NCBI GenBank assembly: GCA_020249865.1
Contig: JADCEV010000041.1
Span: forward strand, 1 to 64,000
Length of the DNA stretch: 64,000 nucleotides
From: Roseomonas sp.
GTDB taxonomy: Bacteria > Pseudomonadota > Alphaproteobacteria > Acetobacterales > Acetobacteraceae
Direction: 5' to 3'
Of this stretch, positions 7,897-18,209 are shown piece after piece. The first letter of the stretch is position 1. Each line of letters begins with the position of its first letter. Below the pieces are notes generated by a model, which was not told where the DNA came from, searched no databases, and saw only the letters and a program-made list of their open reading frames with translations. Made by a program: the position numbers and the translations under genes.

Positions 7897-9702
7897 TCAG
7901 CCCGGCTTGGCACCCTTCACCGGCGGCAGGTCCAACTTGATGTGCAATTCCCTGAGCCGCTCCGGCGGCACGCGGGCCGGGGCGCCCATCATCAAATCCT
8001 CGGCCTGCTGGTTCATCGGGAAGAGGATCACTTCGCGGATCGCGGGTTCATCGGCGATCAGCATCACAATCCGGTCAATGCCGGGCGCCGAGCCACCATG
8101 CGGCGGCGCGCCATAGCGGAAGGCATTCAACATGCCGCCGAAGCGATGCTCCACCTCCTCCGCCGGATAGCCGGCGATTTCAAAGGCGCGGATCATGATA
8201 TCCGGGCGATGATTGCGGATGGCGCCGGAGGAAAGCTCAATCCCGTTGCAGACAATGTCGTATTGGAAGGCCTTGATGTCCAAGGGGTCCATGGAATTGA
8301 GCGCTTCCAGCCCGCCTTGCGGCATGGAAAACGGGTTATGGCTGAATTCGATCTGGCCGGTGTCTTCATTCCGTTCATACATCGGAAAATCCGTCACCCA
8401 GCAAAAGCGATAGGCGTTTTCTTCCAAAAGCCCCAGATCACGACCAACGCGGTTGCGCACGGCGCCCGAGAATTTCGCGGCCTCCGCTTCCTTATTCGCG
8501 ACAAAGAACACCGCATCACCCGCACCAAGCCCGCAAGCGGCGGCAATGGCGGCCACACGATCAGCTTCCAGGTTCTTCGCAATCGGCCCCTTCGCGCCAT
8601 CCGCATCCCAGGCGATATAGCCAAGCCCGCCTTGGCCTTCGGCACGCGCCCATTCATTCAACCCATCAAAGAAAGATCGCGGCCGGCCGGCCGCGCCGGG
8701 TGCGGGAATGGCGCGCACCACGCCACCCGATGCGGTGACCTTCGCAAACAAGCCAAAGCCACCCCCGGCGAAATGCGTGCTGACATCGGTGATCTTGATC
8801 GGGTTGCGCAAATCAGGCTTGTCCGAACCATATTCCAGCATCGCCTGCTGATAGGGAATGCGCGGGAAGGGTGCCGGCGTCACGGCGCGCTTCGTGCCGG
8901 TCCAATCAGAAAATTCCTCAAACACGCCAGCCAGCACAGGCTCGATCGCGGCGAAGACATCTTCCTGCGTCACAAAGGACATTTCGAAATCAAGCTGATA
9001 GAATTCGCCCGGGGACCGATCCGCGCGCGACGCCTCATCCCGGAAGCAGGGCGCGATCTGGAAGTAGCGATCAAACCCGGCAACCATGCATAGCTGCTTG
9101 AATTGCTGCGGCGCCTGCGGCAGCGCATAGAATTTGCCCGGATGCAGCCGAGCGGGGACCAAGAAGTCGCGAGCGCCTTCAGGGCTTGAAGCCGTCAGGA
9201 TCGGGGTTTGGAATTCGGTAAAGCCCTGATCAATCATCCGCCGCCGGATGGAAGAAATCACCTGGCTCCTCAGCATCAGATTGCGATGCTGGCGATCCCG
9301 CCGCAAATCCAAAAAGCGATAACGCAGGCGCAGCTCCTCGGGGAATTCCGCATCACCGGCCACCTGAATCGGCAGTACTTCGGCCGCGGATTGTACTTCC
9401 ACCTCACGCACACGCAGTTCAATCTCACCCGTCGGCAGCTTGGCATTCACCGTGCCGGCCTCGCGCGGCACCACATCGCCGGTCACGGTAATCACGCTTT
9501 CGGGGCGCAGTTCTTCCAAAAGCTTCAGCACGGGCGAGCCCTGCGCCACCACGCATTGCGTCATGCCGTAATGGTCGCGCAAATCAATGAACAGCAAGCC
9601 GCCATGGTCGCGCTTGCGGTGCACCCAGCCGGAAAGCCGCGCGGTGGAGCCGGCATCGGTGGCGCGGAGCGCGCCGCAATGATGGGTACGATAGGCATGC
9701 AT
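7897..9702 (-). CDS. aspS: Aspartyl-tRNA synthetase (bacterial type)
   Basis: 601 aa; [94 protein letters not shown]. Confidence 0.97.
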   Translation of the reverse strand: MHAYRTHHCGALRATDAGSTARLSGWVHRKRDHGGLLFIDLRDHYGMTQCVVAQGSPVLKLLEELRPESVITVTGDVVPREAGTVNAKLPTGEIELRVREVEVQSAAEVLPIQVAGDAEFPEELRLRYRFLDLRRDRQHRNLMLRSQVISSIRRRMIDQGFTEFQTPILTASSPEGARDFLVPARLHPGKFYALPQAPQQFKQLCMVAGFDRYFQIAPCFRDEASRADRSPGEFYQLDFEMSFVTQEDVFAAIEPVLAGVFEEFSDWTGTKRAVTPAPFPRIPYQQAMLEYGSDKPDLRNPIKITDVSTHFAGGGFGLFAKVTASGGVVRAIPAPGAAGRPRSFFDGLNEWARAEGQGGLGYIAWDADGAKGPIAKNLEADRVAAIAAACGLGAGDAVFFVANKEAEAAKFSGAVRNRVGRDLGLLEENAYRFCWVTDFPMYERNEDTGQIEFSHNPFSMPQGGLEALNSMDPLDIKAFQYDIVCNGIELSSGAIRNHRPDIMIRAFEIAGYPAEEVEHRFGGMLNAFRYGAPPHGGSAPGIDRIVMLIADEPAIREVILFPMNQQAEDLMMGAPARVPPERLRELHIKLDLPPVKGAKPG

Positions 9703-9811
9703 GGCGAAAATTCATCCTAAATGGCGGAAAGGCGGGGGAAAGCGCCCCAGGGCGTGGCTTCTGTCAACCCCACCGCTTTCCCAGGCGCCGCTGCCCCTGT
9801 AAGAAACCGGT

Positions 9812-10999
9812 ATGAATCGCCGCCATGCCGCCCCGGCAGCCGACCAAAGCCCCACCCTGATCACGGATACCGGCAGCCTCGCCGCGCTATGTGACCGGCT
9901 GAAGCATGAGCCCTTCGTGACCGTGGACACGGAATTCATGCGCGAACGCACCTATTGGCCGGAGCTCTGCCTGGTGCAATTGGCCGGCCAGCATGAGGTA
10001 GCCGAGGTTGATGCCCTGGCGCCGGGGCTTGATCTTGGCCCGCTCGGCGAATTGATGGCCAATCCCCATGTAGTGAAGGTGTTTCACGCCGCCCGGCAGG
10101 ATGTGGAAATCTTTTTGCTGAAATTCGGCGCCGTGCCCTATCCGATATTTGATACCCAAATCGCCGCCATGGTGGCCGGTTTCGGCGATCAGGCTTCCTA
10201 TGATTCGCTTTGCCGGTCCCTCGCGGGGGTGCAGATCGACAAGGCCCATCGCTTCAGCGATTGGTCGGCAAGGCCCCTGTCAGAGAGCCAATTGGCCTAT
10301 GCGGCGGCGGATGTGACGCATTTGCGCAAGATTTTCGTCTCGCTCACGCTCAGGCTGGAACGGGAAGGCCGGATTGACTGGGTGGGGCAGGAAATGGCCG
10401 CGCTGGCCGATCCCGCAACCTATTTGACCGACCCGGACACGGCCTGGGAAAAGCTTCGCCCGCGCACGTCAAACCGGCGGTTTCTCGGCGTTTTGCGCGC
10501 CATCGCCGCATGGCGGGAACGCGAAGCCCAGCGCATCAATATCCCGCGCCAGCGGCTGGTGAAGGATGATACGCTGCTGGAGATCGCGGCCACCATGCCC
10601 GATAGCCCGGCGGAGCTCACCCGCGCACGGGGCATTTCGGAGAATTTCGCCAAGGGCAAATCCGGTGAGGGGCTGCTCGCCGCCATCCGCCTGGCGCGCG
10701 CGCTGCGGGAAGAAGAATTACCACAATTGCAGAAGGACAAGCCGGGCCCGCCGCCCTCCCCCGCGCTGGTTGCCTTGCTCAAGGTGCTTCTCTCGGCGAA
10801 GTCTGAGGAGCATGATGTGGCGCCGCGCTTGCTTGCTTCCAGCGATGATCTGGAAAAGCTCGCCACGGGACAGGATAATGTGCCGGCGCTGCATGGCTGG
10901 CGGCGGGAAGTCTTTGGGGATGCCGCGCTGGCGCTGCGCTCCGGCAAATTGGCGCTAGGCGTGGATGGTCGCCGGGTGAAGCTGATCCCGGCGGGTTAA
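9812..10999 (+). CDS. rnd: Ribonuclease D
   Basis: FVTVDTEFMRERTYWPELCLVQLA, VFHAARQDVEIF, FDTQIAAM, HRDC-like C-terminal region. Confidence 0.95.
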   Translation: MNRRHAAPAADQSPTLITDTGSLAALCDRLKHEPFVTVDTEFMRERTYWPELCLVQLAGQHEVAEVDALAPGLDLGPLGELMANPHVVKVFHAARQDVEIFLLKFGAVPYPIFDTQIAAMVAGFGDQASYDSLCRSLAGVQIDKAHRFSDWSARPLSESQLAYAAADVTHLRKIFVSLTLRLEREGRIDWVGQEMAALADPATYLTDPDTAWEKLRPRTSNRRFLGVLRAIAAWREREAQRINIPRQRLVKDDTLLEIAATMPDSPAELTRARGISENFAKGKSGEGLLAAIRLARALREEELPQLQKDKPGPPPSPALVALLKVLLSAKSEEHDVAPRLLASSDDLEKLATGQDNVPALHGWRREVFGDAALALRSGKLALGVDGRRVKLIPAG

Positions 11000-11340
11000 C
11001 CAGTAGGACCCAACCCCTCCAGGAAGATGATCGCGGTCGCCGCCAGACCCAATCCGCAAAACAGCATGGACAGCATCGGCCAGGCATTGCGCGGGCCGCG
11101 CATGGCAATCACCGCATTGCCGACCAGGGACACCATCACCGCCGCCACCGGCTGGGACCAATGCAATTCGCGAAAGCCCCAGACAATAAGGGCGATCCAG
11201 GCGATGAAGGCCGCGCGCGCAAGCCAATGCCAGAAGATGGACGCGGCTTCGGAAGCCGGGCGCATTTCCGGCGCCCCGCTTTTGGATTGGATGAAGGCGC
11301 CGATCGAAAGCAGCACCATGGCGGCGTAATAAAGCGTCAC
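10996..11340 (-). CDS. Small hypothetical membrane protein
   Basis: GTG start VTLYYAAMVLLSIGAF with upstream AAGG; several hydrophobic segments; shares the TTAA stop with rnd. Confidence 0.6.
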   Translation of the reverse strand: MTLYYAAMVLLSIGAFIQSKSGAPEMRPASEAASIFWHWLARAAFIAWIALIVWGFRELHWSQPVAAVMVSLVGNAVIAMRGPRNAWPMLSMLFCGLGLAATAIIFLEGLGPTG

Positions 11341-11433
11341 AGCGCCTTCATTGCCGCCCCTCCCGCCCGGCTGCAAGGGGTTTTATCGCGCGCGATGGTC
11401 GCCCTCCGCCCCATTCCGCGCTAACCCTGCCCC

Positions 11434-12567
11434 ATGCCCGCCGCACCCCCCGCCCTATTGCAAGTACTGCCCGCGCTCCGCTCTGGCGGCGTGGAGCGCG
11501 GCACGCTGGAGATTGCCGAGGCGCAAATCGCCGCTGGCTTCCGCGCCATTGTGGCTTCAGCGGGCGGCGAAATGGTGCCGGCGTTGGAAGCACTTGGGGC
11601 CAGGCACGTCACCTTGCCGCTGACGGCGAAATCGCCCTTGGCCATCTGGCGCAATGCGGCGGCAATCGCGGCGCTGGCGCGGGCGGAAGGGGTGGCGCTG
11701 ATCCATGCGCGGTCCCGCGCGCCCGCCTGGTCGGCGCTGATCGCCGCCAGACGCACAGACCTACCCTTCGTCACCACCTATCATGGCGCCTATAATGAGG
11801 GTTTTCCCGGCAAGCGGCTTTACAATTCCGTGATGGCGCGGGGCGACCGCGTGATCGCGATAAGCCATTTCATCGCCGATCTGATCCGCACCCGGCATGG
11901 CGTGGCGGAAGCGCGGTTGCGCGTGATCCCGCGCGGTGTGGACCCTCGGCGTTTTGATCCCGCCCTGGTCAGCGCTGAAAGGCTCGAAAAACTGCGCGCT
12001 GCCTGGAAGCTGCCGGAGAGACGAGCCATCATCATGCTGCCGGCGCGCATCACGCGCTGGAAGGGCCAAATGGTGCTGGTGGAGGCCATGGCGCGGCTGC
12101 CTGGGGATTCGCTTGCGCTGCTGGTGGGGGACGCGGAAGAACGCCCGGCGTTCAAGGCGGAATTGCTGGCGCGCATCGAAAGCCTGGGGCTGAAAGACCG
12201 CGTGCGGCTGGTGGGCCACGCCAATGACATGCCGGCGGCGCTGATGCTCGCGGATGTCGTTATCCATGCCTCGACCGATGCGGAAGCCTTTGGCCGCACG
12301 GTGATCGAAGCCCAGGCCATGGCGCGACCCGTCATCGCGAGTGACCTTGGCGCACCGCGCGAAACCGTGGCGGAGGGCATCACCGGCTGGCGCATCCCGC
12401 CCGGTGATGCGGCGGCACTTGCAGAAGCCATTGGCAAGGCGCTGGCCCTGCCACCCGCCGAAGGCGCCGCGCTTGGTGCCAGGGCACGGGCAGCGGTGCT
12501 GTCGGGCTATACGACCGAAGCCATGCAGGCCGCGACCATCGCCGTCTATCGGGAATTGATCGGATGA
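11434..12567 (+). CDS. Glycosyltransferase family 4
   Basis: LPALRSGGVERGTLEIAEAQIAAGFRAIVASAGGEM, RVIPRGVD, ASTDAEAFGRTVIEAQAMARPVIASDLGAPRE. Confidence 0.92.
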   Translation: MPAAPPALLQVLPALRSGGVERGTLEIAEAQIAAGFRAIVASAGGEMVPALEALGARHVTLPLTAKSPLAIWRNAAAIAALARAEGVALIHARSRAPAWSALIAARRTDLPFVTTYHGAYNEGFPGKRLYNSVMARGDRVIAISHFIADLIRTRHGVAEARLRVIPRGVDPRRFDPALVSAERLEKLRAAWKLPERRAIIMLPARITRWKGQMVLVEAMARLPGDSLALLVGDAEERPAFKAELLARIESLGLKDRVRLVGHANDMPAALMLADVVIHASTDAEAFGRTVIEAQAMARPVIASDLGAPRETVAEGITGWRIPPGDAAALAEAIGKALALPPAEGAALGARARAAVLSGYTTEAMQAATIAVYRELIG

Positions 12568-13490
12568 CGCCGCGCATCCTGGTGATCAAGCTGGGTGCCT
12601 TGGGGGATTTCGCCCAGGCTTTCGGGCCTTTTGCGGCGATCCGCGCGCATCATCCCGGCGCCGAGATCACCCTGCTGACCACGCCGCCCTTCGCGCCGCT
12701 GGCGCGGCAGGCGCCCTGGTTTGACCAAGTTTGGGACAATGGCCGGCCCAGGGGCCTGGCCGCGCTTTGGGCACTGGGGCGGAAGCTGCGCGCGGCGCGG
12801 TTTGACCGGGTTTATGATTTGCAGACCTCGGATCGGTCATCGCGCTATCGCTGGCTGGTCGGGCGCAACGTTGAATGGTCCGGCATCGCCGCCGGCGCGT
12901 CCCACCCGCATGCCAATCCGCGCCGCGATTTCATGCACACGGTCGAACGCCAGCGGGAGCAATTGGAAATGGCCGGCATCAACCATTTCCCGGCCCCTGA
13001 ACTCGCTTGGCTAGATGCCGATATCACGCGCTTCGCCCTGCCAGAACGCTTTGCGCTGTTGATCCCAGGCGCCTCCCCCGGTCGCCCGGCCAAGCGTTGG
13101 CCCGTCGCGCATTTCGGCGCCTTGGCGGCAGCGCTGGATATCCCCGCCGTGATCCTGGGTGGCCCGGCTGAAGCGGCTTTGGGTGCCGCCATCACGCAGA
13201 CCTGCCCCGGCGCGCGCGACCTGACCGGTAAGACCAGCTTCGCCGATATCGCCGCACTCGCCCGGCGCGCAGCCTTTTGCATCGGCAATGACACGGGCCC
13301 GACTCATCTCGCCGCCGTGGCCGGCTGCCCAACGCTTGCGCTATTCGGTGAGGATAGCGACCCCGCGCTTTGCGCCCCGCGTGGCCCCTGCGTCGCCGTG
13401 CTGCGCCACCAGCCGCTTGCTGCCCTGACGCTGGCTGAGGTACGGGCGGCGCTTCAGGATTTGATCACTCACCCCGCCACCATGGCTTGA
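12564..13490 (+). CDS. Glycosyltransferase family 9 (heptosyltransferase-like)
   Basis: ILVIKLGALGDFAQAFGPFAAIRAHHPGAEITLLT, FCIGNDTGPTHLAAVAGCPTLALFG; ATGA overlap with upstream GT4. Confidence 0.92.
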   Translation: MTPRILVIKLGALGDFAQAFGPFAAIRAHHPGAEITLLTTPPFAPLARQAPWFDQVWDNGRPRGLAALWALGRKLRAARFDRVYDLQTSDRSSRYRWLVGRNVEWSGIAAGASHPHANPRRDFMHTVERQREQLEMAGINHFPAPELAWLDADITRFALPERFALLIPGASPGRPAKRWPVAHFGALAAALDIPAVILGGPAEAALGAAITQTCPGARDLTGKTSFADIAALARRAAFCIGNDTGPTHLAAVAGCPTLALFGEDSDPALCAPRGPCVAVLRHQPLAALTLAEVRAALQDLITHPATMA

Positions 13491-13547
13491 CCCGGAAGTG
13501 GCCTCTGCCCATGGTCCGGCCTTTCTGCAACCCATAGGACGCTGTTC

Positions 13548-15482
13548 ATGCCCGCGATTACCCTGCCCGATGGTTCCATCCGCCACTTTGACGGCGCGGT
13601 GACGGGCACCACTATCGCGGCGGCGATTGGCCCTGGCCTCGCCAAGGCAGCGCTGGCCATGGAAGTGGATGGCAAGCTGCGCGATCTTTCCGCGACCATC
13701 GAAAAGGACGCGAAGCTGCGCTTCATCACGCGGCGCGATCCCGAAGCGTTGGAAATGATCCGCCATGATTGCGCCCATGTGCTGGCGGAAGCCGTGCAGG
13801 CGCTTTATCCGGGCACGCAGGTCACGATCGGCCCTTCGATTGAAAACGGTTTCTATTACGATTTCGCGCGCAATGAGCCCTTCAAGCCCGAGGATTTCGC
13901 CGCCATTGAAGCGAAAATGCGTGAGATCATCGCGCGCAATGATGCTTTTGTGCGCGAAGAATGGGACCGTGAGGACGCGATCCGCTTCTTCACCGACAAG
14001 GGTGAACGCTACAAGGCGGAATTGATTCAGGATTTACCGAAATCCGAAATCATCAGCATCTACAAGCAAGGTGCCTGGACGGATCTTTGCCGCGGCCCGC
14101 ATATGCGCGGCACGGGCGATATCGGCACTGCCTTTAAGCTGATGAAAGTGGCCGGCGCCTATTGGCGCGGCGATCATCGCAACGCGATGTTGAGCCGCAT
14201 TTACGGCACTGCATGGCGCGACCAGAAGGAACTCGACGCCTATTTGTTGCAGTTGGAAGAAGCGGAAAAGCGCGACCACCGCAAGATCGGCAAGGAAATG
14301 GGGCTGTTTCACCTCCAGGATGAGGCGGTCGGTTCGGTCTTCTGGCATCCCAAGGGCTGGCGGCTTTATCGCACCGTGGAAGCCTATATGCGCCGGCGGC
14401 TTGATATCGCCGAATATCAGGAAGTGAAGACGCCGCAGCTGGTGGATCGCAAGCTTTGGGAAGCTTCCGGGCATTGGGAAAAATTCCGCGAAAACATGTT
14501 CGTCGCGCGCGTGGAAGACGAAGATGAAAAGGACCGCGTGCTGGCGCTGAAGCCGATGAATTGCCCCTGCCATGTGCAGATTTTCAATCAGGGCTTGCGT
14601 TCCTATCGCGAATTGCCTTTGCGCATGGCGGAATTCGGCGCTTGCCACCGCTATGAACCCTCGGGCGCCTTGCATGGCATCATGCGGGTGCGCAGTTTTG
14701 TCCAGGATGATGCGCATATCTTCTGCGCCGAAGAACAGATCGCCGATGAAACGGTGCGCTTTGTGGCGCTACTGTCTTCCATCTATCGCGATTTCGGCTT
14801 TACCGAATTCCGCGTGAAATTCTCCGACCGCCCGGCGCGGCGCGCGGGGACGGATGCGGTGTGGGATCAGGCGGAAGGTGCGCTGAAAGACGCCTGCCGC
14901 ATCGCGGGCGTTGAGTATGAATTGAACCCTGGCGAGGGCGCCTTCTACGGCCCCAAGCTGGAATTCGTGCTGCGCGATGCGATTGGCCGCGATTGGCAAT
15001 GCGGCACGCTGCAGGTGGATTTCGTGCTGCCGGAACGGCTGGATGCGGAATATGTCGCGGAAGACGGCACCCGGCGCCGGCCGGTCATGCTGCACCGGGC
15101 CATTCTGGGGTCCTTTGAGCGCTTCCTGGGTATTTTGATCGAAGAACATGCAGGGCGCTTCCCGCTTTGGCTTGCCCCGGTTCAGGTCGTGGTCGCGACC
15201 ATTGTGGATGAAGCCGCCCCCTTCGCCCGAGAAGCCGCCGCCGCCTTGCAAAAGGCCGGGGTCGCGGTTTCGCTTGATCTCAGAAACGAGAAAATCAACC
15301 GCAAGGTGGTGGATCATATTGACCAGCGCGTGCCCGTGCTGGCCGTGATTGGCCGGCGAGAGGCTGAAGAAGGCACCATTGTGCTCCGCCGCCTGCCCGG
15401 CCGGGATCAGGAAACGCTGAAGCTTGCGGATGCCGTGGCGCTACTGGCGGCTGAGGCAACGCCGCCTGATCTGCGCGCCTGA
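13548..15482 (+). CDS. thrS: Threonyl-tRNA synthetase
   Basis: 644 aa; TGS domain, [67 protein letters not shown]. Confidence 0.98.
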   Translation: MPAITLPDGSIRHFDGAVTGTTIAAAIGPGLAKAALAMEVDGKLRDLSATIEKDAKLRFITRRDPEALEMIRHDCAHVLAEAVQALYPGTQVTIGPSIENGFYYDFARNEPFKPEDFAAIEAKMREIIARNDAFVREEWDREDAIRFFTDKGERYKAELIQDLPKSEIISIYKQGAWTDLCRGPHMRGTGDIGTAFKLMKVAGAYWRGDHRNAMLSRIYGTAWRDQKELDAYLLQLEEAEKRDHRKIGKEMGLFHLQDEAVGSVFWHPKGWRLYRTVEAYMRRRLDIAEYQEVKTPQLVDRKLWEASGHWEKFRENMFVARVEDEDEKDRVLALKPMNCPCHVQIFNQGLRSYRELPLRMAEFGACHRYEPSGALHGIMRVRSFVQDDAHIFCAEEQIADETVRFVALLSSIYRDFGFTEFRVKFSDRPARRAGTDAVWDQAEGALKDACRIAGVEYELNPGEGAFYGPKLEFVLRDAIGRDWQCGTLQVDFVLPERLDAEYVAEDGTRRRPVMLHRAILGSFERFLGILIEEHAGRFPLWLAPVQVVVATIVDEAAPFAREAAAALQKAGVAVSLDLRNEKINRKVVDHIDQRVPVLAVIGRREAEEGTIVLRRLPGRDQETLKLADAVALLAAEATPPDLRA

Positions 15483-15599
15483 CGCCACAGCCACGAAAGA
15501 TTTAGCAACACCGGGGCCGCAAACCCCGGGTAAAACTTGCGGCGCGCCGCCCAAAAGCCCATAAATGCGTCGTTCTGATAATCTCGACAGGAGAGTACC

Positions 15600-16145
15600 A
15601 TAGCTCGACCCCCTATGCCCGCCGCCCAGCAGGCCCCCGCGCGTGAAGGCCCGCGTATCAATGATGAAATCCGCGTCCCGCAGGTTCGCCTGATTGATGA
15701 CCGCGGAGAAATGCTCGGCGTCATGTCCGCCCGCGAAGCGCTGATCCGCGCTTATGATGTGGGCCTGGACCTTGTCGAAATCTCACCCAATGCGGTGCCG
15801 CCTGTCTGCAAGATCCTGGATTACGGGAAGTACAAATACGAACAGCAGAAAAAGGCGAATGAGGCGCGCAAGAAGCAGAAGGTCGTCGAAATCAAGGAAA
15901 TCAAGGTTCGCCCGAATATTGATGACCATGATTACGACGTGAAGATGAAGCAGATGAAGAACTTCATCGGCGAAGGCGACAAGGTGAAGGTCACACTCCG
16001 CTTCCGTGGCCGCGAAATGGCGCACCAGGAATTGGGCGTGAAGGTGCTGGAACGTATCCGCAATGACCTGATTGAATTGGTCAAGGTCGAACAAATGCCC
16101 AAGCTGGAAAACCGCCAAATGGTCATGGTGGTGGCGCCGAAATAG
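15600..16145 (+). CDS. infC: Translation initiation factor IF-3 (probable AUA start at 15600; ATG alternative at 15615)
   Basis: [82 protein letters not shown] (15589-15593) is 6 nt before in-frame ATA 15600. Confidence 0.96.
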   Translation: MARPPMPAAQQAPAREGPRINDEIRVPQVRLIDDRGEMLGVMSAREALIRAYDVGLDLVEISPNAVPPVCKILDYGKYKYEQQKKANEARKKQKVVEIKEIKVRPNIDDHDYDVKMKQMKNFIGEGDKVKVTLRFRGREMAHQELGVKVLERIRNDLIELVKVEQMPKLENRQMVMVVAPK

Positions 16146-16159
16146 GCAGCGCCCCCGGC

Positions 16160-16186
16160 GGCGTGGTCCGAAAGCCGGACCGCGCC
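16160..16186 (+). terminator. Stem-loop downstream of infC, possible terminator without U-tract
   Basis: GGCGTGGTCCG-AAAGC-CGGACCGCGCC, 11-bp stem with one G-U pair; no T-tail. Confidence 0.4.
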
Positions 16187-16295
16187 CCAAGCTGTAGCCT
16201 AGCTGGGCGCATGCGCCTTGCCGCGCGGTGGCTTGCGGCGTCGGATGTGGCCGACCATAACGCCCGCCTAACCTTCTGCCCGTGCGAAGCACCCC

Positions 16296-18167
16296 ATGCC
16301 AGAAAGCGCCCTCGCGAGCCTTGAGAACACCGCCGCCCGCAACCCCGCAGGCGCGCTGGAGGCATTGCTCGGCACCCTACGGCGCCTTGCGGCAGGAACC
16401 AGCCTTGAGGATCTTGCCGCACCCGAGGCGCCACAACCGGTTGAGGTTTTGGCAACCCGGCTTGCTGCGGCCATGGCACGCATTCTGACCGATCCGGCCA
16501 TTCCCTTTAACGACAATGCTGCGCTGCGCCTTGCCGCCATTGGACGGGTCGCGGATCATCTGCATGCGATCAGCGGCTTTGGCAGTTCGGATCACATCCT
16601 TCGCATACTCGGCGCGGGCGATACGGATGGCCTCAGGCGCCTTTTCCAGCAGGATCGCCAGGCTTTCGCCAAGGCCTGGCTGGTTTTTTCGATAGATTCG
16701 GCGCTGCCCATTGATGTCCGCGCCCTGTTGGAGGCTCCCGCACCGCTCGCGCTGCTGGTCGCCATGAGCCTGGTGTCGCAAAAACCCATTCTGACCCAAA
16801 CCGGGCATGAACGCCGCGAAGCGCTGGTAAGCCTCGCCAGCCGGCTCACGCCCGTGCCCCTACCGCTTTCACTCGATCATCTGGTGCTGCTCTCGGCCGC
16901 CTGGATGCTCTGTTCCTATGCCGGGGCGCGCGACAAGCACGCCATCAAGCCTGTCCTGAACCGCGTATTGCGCCATTGGGGGGGGAATATCGGCCTCAGC
17001 GATGCCCCCCTGCCCGCCATCCGCGCGCTGAAGACCCGGCCGACATTGCTGATCGCGGCTGAGATCATGCACTCCAACCATGTGCAATACCGCTATTTCG
17101 GCCAGTATCTGCGCCAGCTGCGCCAGCGCTTCCGGCTGGTGCTGCTGACCGAGGAATCCCAGGCCGACAGCAATGCCCGCGCCCTTTATGATGAGGTGCA
17201 TGTCTTCAAACGCGAAGGCGATACAGGGTATTTCAACAAGGTGGTGGAGGTGATCAAATCCATTGCCCCGCATGTGATTTTCTGGATCAGTGTCGGCATG
17301 CGGCATTGGGGGCCGGTGCTGGCCAATTTCCGGCTCGCCCCCATTCAACTGGCGGGTTTCGGCCATGCGGCATCCACCTATTGCGAAACGATGGATTATT
17401 ACTTCACCCGCGAAGGCTATGTCGGTGACCCGTCGCTCTTGTCCGAACAATTGATCCTGCTGCCCGATTCCGGGCTGCGCTTCGAAAGATCGCCCTTTTA
17501 TACGCCCTTGCAGCCCGATATCCGGGAAACAGCATCGCCACTGCGCATTGCGCTGCCATCCAACCTGTTGAAGCTCAACCCGCATTTCATCGGCGTCTTG
17601 CGGCGCATTCGCGATAAGGCCGGCCGGCCCTTGGAATTCCATGTCTTCCCCAATGTTTCGGGGCTGGAGCTGATCGCGACCAGGCGCGTTTTTGATCAGA
17701 ACTTGCCGGGCAGCATCGTGCATCCTGTCATGGCCTATAACCCGTATCTCGCGGCGCTGAACGCCTGTGATCTTAACTTGAGCCCCTTTCCCTTTGGCGC
17801 CTTGCACAGCGTTGTCGATTCGCTGCGCCAGGGCATTCCCGTGGTGGCGATGGATGGGCTTGATTTGCATGAACGCCCGGACCCGATGCTGCTCCGCCGG
17901 GTCGGGATGCCCGAATGGCTGATTGCCCAGGATGAGGAAGCCTATATCGCCACAGCGCTGCGCATCATTGACAATGACGCTGAGCGCCTTGCCTTGAGCC
18001 GTCAGGCCCTGGCCTTGGACCTTGACCGTACCCTGTTCGGGGACGCGACCACGCCGCTTGGCAGCGATGTGGTGGAGGCGATGTGGTGGGTTTACCAGAA
18101 TCATGAGGCGATCAAGGCTTCCGGCCGCAAGGTGTTTCGCGCGGAAGATCGCAGGGCGCCAGCCTGA
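16296..18167 (+). CDS. HMW1C-like cytosolic glycosyltransferase (GT41, N-glycosyltransferase-like)
   Basis: AWMLCSYAGARDKHAIKPVLNRVLRHW, HSNHVQYRYFGQYLRQLRQRFRLVLLTEE, LSPFPFGALHSVVDSLRQGIPVVAMDGLDLHERPDPMLLRRVGMPEWLIAQDEEAYI, all HMW1C-like. Confidence 0.82.
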   Translation: MPESALASLENTAARNPAGALEALLGTLRRLAAGTSLEDLAAPEAPQPVEVLATRLAAAMARILTDPAIPFNDNAALRLAAIGRVADHLHAISGFGSSDHILRILGAGDTDGLRRLFQQDRQAFAKAWLVFSIDSALPIDVRALLEAPAPLALLVAMSLVSQKPILTQTGHERREALVSLASRLTPVPLPLSLDHLVLLSAAWMLCSYAGARDKHAIKPVLNRVLRHWGGNIGLSDAPLPAIRALKTRPTLLIAAEIMHSNHVQYRYFGQYLRQLRQRFRLVLLTEESQADSNARALYDEVHVFKREGDTGYFNKVVEVIKSIAPHVIFWISVGMRHWGPVLANFRLAPIQLAGFGHAASTYCETMDYYFTREGYVGDPSLLSEQLILLPDSGLRFERSPFYTPLQPDIRETASPLRIALPSNLLKLNPHFIGVLRRIRDKAGRPLEFHVFPNVSGLELIATRRVFDQNLPGSIVHPVMAYNPYLAALNACDLNLSPFPFGALHSVVDSLRQGIPVVAMDGLDLHERPDPMLLRRVGMPEWLIAQDEEAYIATALRIIDNDAERLALSRQALALDLDRTLFGDATTPLGSDVVEAMWWVYQNHEAIKASGRKVFRAEDRRAPA

Positions 18168-18209
18168 TAAACAGGGCGGGTGCTTTCAGCCGGGCGATGC
18201 AGGCATTAG

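Noticed and set aside
7942-9093. 383-aa plus-strand ORF antisense to aspS
   Set aside because: Antisense to a highly conserved aspS; low-information His/Arg-rich sequence. Same reasoning for 58896..59972 and 61288..62406.
16869-18104. 411-aa minus-strand ORF antisense to the HMW1C-like gene
   Set aside because: Shadow ORF by composition; no recognisable domain.
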